From positions 434,001 through 498,000 of the forward strand of contig NZ_MYFN02000001.1 in NCBI RefSeq assembly GCF_004514425.2: a stretch of DNA of 64,000 nt. The letters run 5' to 3'. This DNA is from Shinella sumterensis (GTDB lineage: Bacteria; Pseudomonadota; Alphaproteobacteria; Rhizobiales; Rhizobiaceae). Positions 57,948 to 64,000 of the stretch are shown here, piece by piece (within the stretch, counting starts at the first letter, position 1; each line of letters opens with the position of its first letter). The notes under the pieces are model-generated. The model did not search any database and was not told the DNA's origin. It was given only the letters and a program-made list of their open reading frames with translations. The position numbers and the translations under genes are program-made.

Positions 57948-59939
57948 TCAGGTCCCCGCGTGTTCAGGCGCGCCGTGGACCAGTTGCGCGTCGGGTAGCT
58001 GGACGAGGCTGAGATAGCGCTCGAACTGGCCCAGGACATCGGCGATGATCTGGTCTCGTTCCATGCCCATGACGTCGTAGCCACGGCTGCCGCTGGAAAA
58101 ATAGGTGCGTGCTTCGAAGCGCATTTCCGGTTTGCCGGCGGCCATCGGCGACAGGACGGCAAGCGGATGGCTGGCGACGGCGACGCCGTAAACGAAGTCG
58201 CGCACGCCTTCGGATTGGCACCGCAGGGCGATGGCGCCGTTTTCGCCCTCTTCGACATGAGTCGGGCGCCCACGAGCCGAGAGCTCCTTGGCAACCTGTT
58301 CCAGTGCCGCACGGACCTGGGTCGTGATGAAGGCCCTGACCTCGCCTTCGCGCGGCGCACGCAGCATGTGCCCCAGGCGTCGCTGCCAGGAGACCCCTGC
58401 AGCCGGATAGGCGGGCATGCCGCCGCCCGCGGATCGGCCTGCCCATTGTTGTGCCATGTCGGCGCGCATGCCCGCCAGGAGAGACCACAGCAGCGCCAGC
58501 ATGACGATCACGAAGGGCAACGCGCTCGCGATCGTGACCGATTGAAGGGCCGACAACCCTCCCGCAAGCAGCAGCACGGCGGCGACGATGCCGGAAAAGG
58601 CGCACCAGAACACGCGCTGCAGCGTCGTCGTTTCGGTTTCCCCGCCGGCCGCGATGGCATCGACGACAAGCGATCCCGAATCCGCCGATGTGACGAAGAA
58701 GATTGCCACCAGGAGAATGGCGAGTGTCGAGGTCACGGCCGTGAAGGGCAGGTAGGTGAAGAACTCGAAGAGCCCGACCGAAAGATCGTTGACGATCGCC
58801 TGTCCAAGCGCGCCGGCGGCGACGCCATTGTCGATGGAAATGGCGGTGTTGCCGAACACCGTCATCCAGATGAAGGTGAAGCCGGCCGGTATGAAGAGCA
58901 CGGCCGTGATGAAGCCGCGGACGGTCCGCCCGCGCGAAATGCGGGCGATGAACATGCCCACGAAGGGCGACCAGGAGATCCACCAGGCCCAGTAGAAGAG
59001 CGTCCAGGCGTCGATCCACGGCGTCGGGTTGTAGGCGTATATGTTGAAAGTTCGAAGCACGAGGCCATCGAGATACAGGCCGAGATTCTGGACGAAGTCG
59101 CGCAGCAGTTCGGTCGTCGGACCCACTACGAGAACGAACATCATCAGGAGGATCGCCACCAGCAGGTTGAGCTCCGAGAGGATACGGACGCCCTTGTCGA
59201 GCCCGGTCAGGACCGACACCGTGGCGAGGCCGGTGACAAAGGTGATGATGAGCAGTTGCACGGCAGGCGCGATGGGCACGCCCAGCACGAAGTTGAGGCC
59301 GGAATTGATCTGCGTCACGCCGGCACCCATGGACGTGGCGAGACCGAAGATGGTCCCGACAATGGCGAAGATATCCACCGCATGGCCGATCGGGCCGTTG
59401 ATGCGTTCTTTCAGCAGTGGATAGAGGCCGGATCGAATGGTGAGCGGCAGGTTATAGCGATAGCCGAAATAGGCGAGGGACAAGCCGACCACCGCGTAGA
59501 CCGCCCATGCATGAATGCCCCAATGCAGGAAGGTGACGGACATGGCCTCACGAACAGCGGCGATCGAACGCGGTTCGGCGGTCGGCGGCGCGAGATAGTG
59601 GGTCATCGGCTCGCCCACGCCGTAGAACATCAGACCGATGCCCATGCCGGCAGCGAACAGCATGGCGATCCACGACAGGAAGCTGAAATCCGGCGTCGAA
59701 TCGTCGGGGCCGAGCTTCAGGTCGCCATACCGGCTGAAACACAAGAGCAGCATGGAGGCGAGAATGACCCCGACGGCAAGAAGGTACAGCCAGCCGAAGC
59801 CTGACAGGATCTGTGCCTGAAGGCTTCTGAATATGTCCTCAGCCTGCGATGGAAACACAATGCCGACAGCCAGGAACAGTCCGATGATCGCGAGCGATCC
59901 GAAGAAGACGGGCGGGTTGATGACGAACGGCTTGAACAT
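57948..59939 (-). CDS. BCCT-family osmoprotectant transporter (BetT-like)
   Basis: A 663-residue betaine/carnitine/choline transporter with 12 predicted membrane helices. The signature tryptophan region [12 protein letters not shown] with [10 protein letters not shown] is present, and [14 protein letters not shown] marks the substrate-site helix. A long cytoplasmic C-domain (about 150 residues) resembles choline transporter BetT, where it serves osmotic sensing. Start at [13 protein letters not shown] preferred; the further upstream start at 60020 adds a polar, Cys-rich stretch. No bet catabolic genes are near. Confidence 0.92.
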   Translation of the reverse strand: MFKPFVINPPVFFGSLAIIGLFLAVGIVFPSQAEDIFRSLQAQILSGFGWLYLLAVGVILASMLLLCFSRYGDLKLGPDDSTPDFSFLSWIAMLFAAGMGIGLMFYGVGEPMTHYLAPPTAEPRSIAAVREAMSVTFLHWGIHAWAVYAVVGLSLAYFGYRYNLPLTIRSGLYPLLKERINGPIGHAVDIFAIVGTIFGLATSMGAGVTQINSGLNFVLGVPIAPAVQLLIITFVTGLATVSVLTGLDKGVRILSELNLLVAILLMMFVLVVGPTTELLRDFVQNLGLYLDGLVLRTFNIYAYNPTPWIDAWTLFYWAWWISWSPFVGMFIARISRGRTVRGFITAVLFIPAGFTFIWMTVFGNTAISIDNGVAAGALGQAIVNDLSVGLFEFFTYLPFTAVTSTLAILLVAIFFVTSADSGSLVVDAIAAGGETETTTLQRVFWCAFSGIVAAVLLLAGGLSALQSVTIASALPFVIVMLALLWSLLAGMRADMAQQWAGRSAGGGMPAYPAAGVSWQRRLGHMLRAPREGEVRAFITTQVRAALEQVAKELSARGRPTHVEEGENGAIALRCQSEGVRDFVYGVAVASHPLAVLSPMAAGKPEMRFEARTYFSSGSRGYDVMGMERDQIIADVLGQFERYLSLVQLPDAQLVHGAPEHAGT

Positions 59940-60111
59940 GATGCTGGCATCCACTGCTGACGGCCCGCACGCCTGACGACGTGATCGGACCTGTATTCCG
60001 GGACAGCAGATATAGAGCAAAAATCAAAAGGTCGACCAAGAGCGGCACGTTTGAGAGCCGAGCCTGCCTCCACACCGCGGGCTTGCCTGAGAGCCGTTCG
60101 ATCGGGCGAGT

Positions 60112-60891
60112 TCACTTGCGGAAATAGGCCGGCTCGTTGGATTTTGGATCTGGATCACAGGTGCCGCCGCCCAGCCATGAACTGTCGTAGCAGCGCCGCA
60201 GCGCGTGGTAATCCAGCCGTTCGAGCCGGGCTTCCGCGATATCGCGCCACCAGCGCATGTCGAGCGTCGGCCACTGGTTCTGCGGGATCGTGCAGACCTG
60301 CACGCTCGTGTCACCGACGCAATGGAACGTGAAATCGGAGCCGCCGTAGCGAAGGATTGCCGCCAGGGAGCGGGCGCCGCGTTCGTCCGCCGGTGGCAAC
60401 GCGTCCTTGCCTTCCACTTTCCCCCAACGGGCATTTGTCCGTGCCGCGTCGCTTTCCCCGGCATGTTCGGCGCGGGGCAGCACGCGGATGACCTGTCCGC
60501 CGGACGAGTAGGCATCCTTGAAGCCGACGGTCATCTGCGGGCCGCGGTCTTCCATATCGGTGCCGATGACGGAGAGCGCCTGCGTGCCGAGCTTCTGATC
60601 ATCTGCGGCCCCTTCCGGGCTCAGGAACCGGAAGACGTACTTGCCGTCCTTGGGATATTTCAGCTGCACCTCGGCATAGCGCGATGTGACCGTAACCCGG
60701 CCGGCGGCTTTGCCATCCTGCACGGGCAGCTCCTCCGGCGGCACAGGGATCGGATAAATGGTCACTACGCCGCCGTGTTCGAACAATGCGCCACCGACCT
60801 CGATCGTGAGATCGGCGTCCGATGCCCCGGCGCTGCCCGCCATGAGCATGACCGTGAGCGCAATGGCTCTCCGCGGCGCGTGGTTGAACAT
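60112..60891 (-). CDS. Hypothetical secreted protein
   Basis: A 259-residue protein with a signal peptide (MFNHAPRRAIALTVMLMAGSAGA). AGGAGG lies upstream of ATG 60891. The mature part is beta-rich with ILRYGGSDFTFHCVGDTSVQVC, and ends with CYDSSWLGGGTCDPDPKS, so four cysteines suggest disulfides in the periplasm. I recognise no family. It follows no clear operon partner; BCCT lies 173 bases downstream on the same strand. Confidence 0.7.
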   Translation of the reverse strand: MFNHAPRRAIALTVMLMAGSAGASDADLTIEVGGALFEHGGVVTIYPIPVPPEELPVQDGKAAGRVTVTSRYAEVQLKYPKDGKYVFRFLSPEGAADDQKLGTQALSVIGTDMEDRGPQMTVGFKDAYSSGGQVIRVLPRAEHAGESDAARTNARWGKVEGKDALPPADERGARSLAAILRYGGSDFTFHCVGDTSVQVCTIPQNQWPTLDMRWWRDIAEARLERLDYHALRRCYDSSWLGGGTCDPDPKSNEPAYFRK

Positions 60892-61276
60892 GCCTGACCT
60901 CCTGTATAACGACGGCATCTGAGCTCATCCGCCGTTCCGATGATTGCATCGCCGTGGTGCACCTTTGCCTACAACAACGGTTTCGACATCGCCATAATTC
61001 GCGAGGCTTGCTCATCGCTGCGTGATAGGTCCGCGCTGTTCAATGTCGCGCAGAAAATACCTTGCAGTGCACACAGTGTTCGCGCTGCGGCAAGTCGCTG
61101 AATTCACGAATTGTTCATGCGTTTAGCGACGGCTTCTGCCCAATTATCGCGCGATTTCGCTTCTCACGCTTCGCATTCGCGGAATGCAATCTGCTTGACA
61201 CTGTCCACGCGTCGTGAAAATTTTCGCCTGAAAATTATTTCAAGAAAAGCAAAAATTATCAGACCAGGGTGGAGGC
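60892..61276. other. Intergenic region upstream of second SorC gene
   Basis: 385 bases between divergent genes. No gene is supported. Near the SorC start, GAAAATTTTC (61216-61225) is a perfect palindrome and TGAAA-ATTA-TTTCA (61229-61242) a 5-bp dyad; the two TGAAAATT copies are 14 bp apart. They are AT-rich and likely the core promoter/operator of the SorC gene. Confidence 0.45.
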
Positions 61277-62245
61277 ATGGCAGCGGGCGGTGGCGGATCC
61301 CTTCGGGATGACGAGGCGAGCATGGCGGCGCGCGCGGCGTGGCTGCACTATGCGGGCGGCCTGACGCAGTCGGAAGTCGCCAAACGGCTCGGCCTCACAT
61401 CGCTGAAGGCGCACCGGTTGATCACGAAGGCCAACCAGGATGGGCTGGTCAAAGTCTATATCGATGGCGAAGTGTCGGAATGCGTGGAGCTGGAGCAGGC
61501 GCTGATCGAACGCTATCGCCTGGACTATTGCGAAGTCGTTCCCGATTTCGATCAGGACGCTTTGCCGCTGAAGGCGCTCGGCATTGCAGGCGCACAGTTT
61601 CTCAAGCGCGAGATCGAGCGCGGCGGCGATATGCTGATCGGCATGGGACACGGCAGGACACTGGCTGCCTGTGTCGAATACCTGCCCCGCACCACGACGG
61701 GCGGCGTGCGCTTCGTCTCGCTGTTGGGCGGCCTTACCCGCAAGTTCTCGGCCAACCCGCATGACGTCATCCATCGGCTGGCCGAGCGCACGGGCGCGGA
61801 GGCCTATGTGATGCCGGTGCCGTTCTTCGCCAACTCGGTTGAGGATCGCGACATCCTGTTCAGCCAGCGTGGCGTGCGTGATGTCTTCGATCTGGCCACA
61901 AGCGCCGACCTTCTGATGGTCGGTGTCGGTACCGTCGAGCGCGAGGCCTCGCTGGTGGCGACCGGCATGATCGAGAAAGGGGAACTCGAGGAGATCAAGC
62001 GCGCGGGAGGCGTCGGCGAGATCCTCGGTCATTTCTTCGATGCCAAGGGCAGAACCGTCGAGACGGCGCTGTCCGACCGCACCTTCACGCTCGGGCGCGA
62101 CCAACTTCGAGACCGGCGGATGGTGGCGGTTTCTGGTGGCAGGATCAAGTTGCCGGCGATGAAGGCGGTTCTGGCGAGCGGGCTGCTCAGCGGCCTCATC
62201 ACCGACGAGGCGACCGCGTCCGCGCTGGTGGGACACGCCAGGTGA
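61277..62245 (+). CDS. SorC/DeoR-like sugar-binding transcriptional regulator
   Basis: A 322-residue SorC-family regulator with helix-turn-helix LTQSEVAKRLGLTSLKAHRL and an effector domain with GDMLIGMGHGRTLAACVE, VRFVSLLGGLTRK and LLMVGVGTVEREASLV. It differs clearly from the SorC at 13868, whose operator type is not found upstream here. A sugar or polyol ABC operon follows in the same direction, 122 bases away, and is the likely target. Confidence 0.9.
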   Translation: MAAGGGGSLRDDEASMAARAAWLHYAGGLTQSEVAKRLGLTSLKAHRLITKANQDGLVKVYIDGEVSECVELEQALIERYRLDYCEVVPDFDQDALPLKALGIAGAQFLKREIERGGDMLIGMGHGRTLAACVEYLPRTTTGGVRFVSLLGGLTRKFSANPHDVIHRLAERTGAEAYVMPVPFFANSVEDRDILFSQRGVRDVFDLATSADLLMVGVGTVEREASLVATGMIEKGELEEIKRAGGVGEILGHFFDAKGRTVETALSDRTFTLGRDQLRDRRMVAVSGGRIKLPAMKAVLASGLLSGLITDEATASALVGHAR

Positions 62246-62264
62246 GGGCGTTCTGAAAACAGGT

Positions 62265-62338
62265 CCGGGGCAGGGCGCTGGTCCGCCCCGGTGGGAGGAA
62301 TACCGGTCTGGGTAGCCGGTGACATGCTTGTCCAAGCA
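62265..62338 (+). promoter_or_regulatory. Hairpin and dyad between SorC and binding-protein genes
   Basis: CCGGGGC (62265-62271) pairs with GCCCCGG (62285-62291), a 7-bp stem lacking a T-run. TGCTTG-TC-CAAGCA (62325-62338) is a second perfect dyad, 29 bp before the binding-protein start, a candidate operator or leader structure. Confidence 0.45.
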
Positions 62339-62367
62339 AGAAGTACCCGCAACGGAGGAGAACAAGA

Positions 62368-63810
62368 ATGTATGATAAAGAGAAAGATCTTATCGGCGCA
62401 TTCATGCGCGGACAGATGGGCCGCCGCGACCTTTTGAAGGGCATCGCGGCCGCCGGCATGACCACGGCGGCTGCCGGCACGCTCTACAACATGATGGCAA
62501 CCCGGGCCCTCGCGGCCGATTTCGATTGGAAGGCGCATTCCGGCAAGTCGCTGAAGCTGCTGCTCAACAAACACCCCTATGCCGACGCGATGATCGCCAA
62601 TCTCAAGGCGTTCAAGGACCTGACCGGCATCGAGGTCACCTACGACGTCTTCCCCGAAGATGTGTATTTCGACAAGGTGACGGCGGCGCTGTCTTCGGGG
62701 TCATCGGAATACGACGCGTTCATGACCGGCGCCTACATGACCTGGACCTATGGCCCGGCGGGGTGGATCACCGACCTCAAGGAATGGATCAACGACCCGA
62801 CGAAGACCAATCCAAACTACAACTGGGGCGACTTCGTCGAGGGCGTGAAGAATTCCTGCGCCTGGAATGGCCAGCCCGGCGGCGCGCTGGGATCGGAAGA
62901 CGCCAAGCAGTGGTGCATTCCGTGGGCCTTCGAGCAGAACAACATCACGTATAACCGCGCGATGTTCGACAAGGCCGGCGTGCAGATTCCGAAGAACCTT
63001 GACGACATGATCGCGGTTGCCGCCAAGCTGCAGAAGGACGTGCCCGGCATCTACGGCATCGGTCTTCGCGGATCCCGTTCCTGGGCGACGATCCATCCGG
63101 GCTTCCTGTCCGGCTATGCGAACTTCAACGAGAAGGACCTCAACGTCGATGCCGACGGCAAGCTTTCGGCTGCCATGAACACGGCCGGCTCCAAGGCCTA
63201 TCACGAGAAGTTCGTGCAGCTCATCCAGGAGAGCGGCCCGAAGGACTGGTCGACCTATACATGGTATCAGGTCGGCACGGATCTCGGCGCCGGCGCATCC
63301 GCCATGATCTACGACGCCGATTGCCTCGGATACTTCATGAACGGCGGCGACAACAAGATGGCCGGTGAACTCGGCTATGCCGCCTTCGTCGCCAATCCCG
63401 AAGCCACCCAGTCCACGCCGAACATCTGGATCTGGTCGCTCGCCATGTCCAACTTCTCGAAGGACAAGGACGCCACCTGGTACTTCCTGCAATGGGCGTC
63501 GGGTCCGGAACATGCGCTCTTCGGTGCGGTGGAGATGGACTTCGTCGATCCGGTTCGCAACTCGATCTGGAAGGACGAGGCGTTCCGCGAGAAGCTGAAC
63601 AAGAAGTATCCGGGCTATGTGGAAATGTTCGACGCTTCGGCCGCGGGCGCCTCGATCAAGTTCACCCCACAGCCGCTGTTCTTCGACGTGACGACGGAAT
63701 GGGCCGCCACGCTGCAGCGCATGGTCGCCAAGCAGGTTCCGGTGGACGAGGGTCTCGATCAGCTGGCCGAAAGCATCAACCGGCAGCTCAAGGAAGCCGG
63801 CCTCGGCTGA
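62368..63810 (+). CDS. Family 1 carbohydrate-binding protein (polyol/sugar), Tat exported
   Basis: A 480-residue MalE-type periplasmic binding protein. The leader has GRRDLLKGIAAAGMTTAAAG, a twin-arginine signal, cleaved near ALAAD. Family 1 marks are LKAFKDLTGIEVTYDVFPED, FMTGAYMTWTYGPAGW and IWIWSLAMSNFSKDKDATWY. GGAGGAG precedes the ATG. It opens an ABC operon whose permease gene appears to start at 63950. Substrate presumably a polyol or oligosaccharide controlled by the SorC protein upstream. Confidence 0.92.
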   Translation: MYDKEKDLIGAFMRGQMGRRDLLKGIAAAGMTTAAAGTLYNMMATRALAADFDWKAHSGKSLKLLLNKHPYADAMIANLKAFKDLTGIEVTYDVFPEDVYFDKVTAALSSGSSEYDAFMTGAYMTWTYGPAGWITDLKEWINDPTKTNPNYNWGDFVEGVKNSCAWNGQPGGALGSEDAKQWCIPWAFEQNNITYNRAMFDKAGVQIPKNLDDMIAVAAKLQKDVPGIYGIGLRGSRSWATIHPGFLSGYANFNEKDLNVDADGKLSAAMNTAGSKAYHEKFVQLIQESGPKDWSTYTWYQVGTDLGAGASAMIYDADCLGYFMNGGDNKMAGELGYAAFVANPEATQSTPNIWIWSLAMSNFSKDKDATWYFLQWASGPEHALFGAVEMDFVDPVRNSIWKDEAFREKLNKKYPGYVEMFDASAAGASIKFTPQPLFFDVTTEWAATLQRMVAKQVPVDEGLDQLAESINRQLKEAGLG

Positions 63811-63831
63811 GACCGCACATCGCTCGCAGGG

Positions 63832-63850
63832 GCCCGGCAACATGCCGGGC
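63832..63850 (+). promoter_or_regulatory. Intercistronic hairpin after family 1 binding-protein gene
   Basis: GCCCGGC and GCCGGGC, a perfect 7-bp stem with a 5-base loop, 21 bases after the binding-protein stop. No T-run; fourth hairpin of this placement in the window. Confidence 0.55.
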
Positions 63851-63949
63851 TCCATTACCAGAACATGAGAACCGGTCGGCGCAGGATGGACGCGGGGCTT
63901 GGCCCCGGCGAACCGTGACGCCGCGCCGGACCATCGAACGAGACCTGTC

Positions 63950-64000
63950 ATGGCTTCCCCGGCAACACCCGAATCCAGGCGCTCCGGCTTCCGGATCAGC
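63950..64000 (+). CDS. Start of probable ABC permease gene (partial)
   Basis: An open frame begins MASPATPESRRSGFRIS and runs off the right edge with no stop. The short polar N-terminus and the position 139 bases after the binding-protein gene fit a MalF-like permease. Only 17 codons are visible and the ribosome site is weak, so the call rests on context. Confidence 0.45.
   Translation, partial: MASPATPESRRSGFRIS

Noticed and set aside
58167-59804. A 545-codon open frame opposite the BCCT transporter gene.
   Set aside because: Charged, repetitive translation without domains; shadow of the transporter frame.
60926-60938. GGAAC on the minus strand upstream of the secreted-protein gene, considered as a sigma-EcfG promoter.
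   Set aside because: The nearest CGTT is about 22 bp away, outside the 16-17 bp spacing.
1-64000. rRNA, tRNA, CRISPR arrays, insertion sequences, phage genes, attachment sites or a replication origin.
   Set aside because: None recognised on either strand by reading; faint elements could be missed without covariance-model or database searches.

Overview
The window looks like an accessory replicon (chromid or megaplasmid) or catabolic island of an alphaproteobacterium of the order Hyphomicrobiales, most likely Rhizobiaceae. The grounds are high GC, dense short operons with ATGA/GTGA start-stop overlaps, many ABC uptake systems with LysR, SorC, IclR, HxlR and MocR regulators, and sigma-EcfG-like and RpoE/ChrR-type promoters. 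I saw no rRNA, tRNA, CRISPR array, insertion sequence or replication origin.

Layout. 1-1782: start of a ribose/xylose-type ABC operon (binding protein and a truncated ATPase). 2020-3780: MFS exporter divergent from an HxlR regulator with a perfect dyad between them. 4025-8497: five-gene catabolic operon (SDR, TIM-barrel epimerase, archaeal-type triosephosphate-isomerase homologue, YjbQ, FGGY kinase) that suggests a tetritol or similar polyol pathway. 8486-13760: LysR and a spermidine/putrescine-type ABC system. 13812-23900: SorC regulator, class II aldolase/SDR fusion, a vapBC toxin-antitoxin insertion, a ribose-type ABC importer, and mtnK-mtnA. These are linked by related tandem operators and together form a predicted uptake and DHAP-shunt pathway for 5-methylthioribose or 5-deoxyribose. 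23966-25058: LysR and GntR remnants. 25114-29836: TauT/SsuC-type ABC importer, a PrpF/GalD-like tautomerase and a divergent LysR.

30109-42077: amine or opine-like catabolic block: FAD oxidase, IclR, RidA, PotDBCA-type importer, SoxA-like and SoxB-like FAD subunits, aldehyde dehydrogenase, homocysteine S-methyltransferase. 42184-46905: orphan Tat-exported family 5 binding protein with a phosphodiesterase, a divergent MocR-like regulator that has lost its PLP lysine, and a single-domain response regulator. 46945-53865: RpoE/ChrR photooxidative-stress locus with cyclopropane-fatty-acid-synthase-like methyltransferase, DUF1295, DUF1365, DUF2147, DUF2177 and FAD oxidoreductase. Four promoters with a shared TGATCC-like/N16/CGTA architecture, in two divergent pairs, serve the whole locus. 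53925-60891: general stress and osmotic group (large catalase, DUF892, membrane proteins, a 25-residue membrane peptide, BCCT transporter, secreted protein), with two GGAAC-N16-GTT promoters typical of sigma-EcfG. 61215-64000: second SorC regulator with a family 1 sugar/polyol binding protein and the start of a probable permease gene.

The most interesting system is the 13.8-23.9 kb module: importer, kinase, isomerase and aldolase-dehydrogenase appear to be one regulon under the SorC protein encoded beside the aldolase. The RpoE/ChrR locus is second, because its regulon can be read directly from promoter sequences. All functional assignments come from motif recognition; no database search was run.
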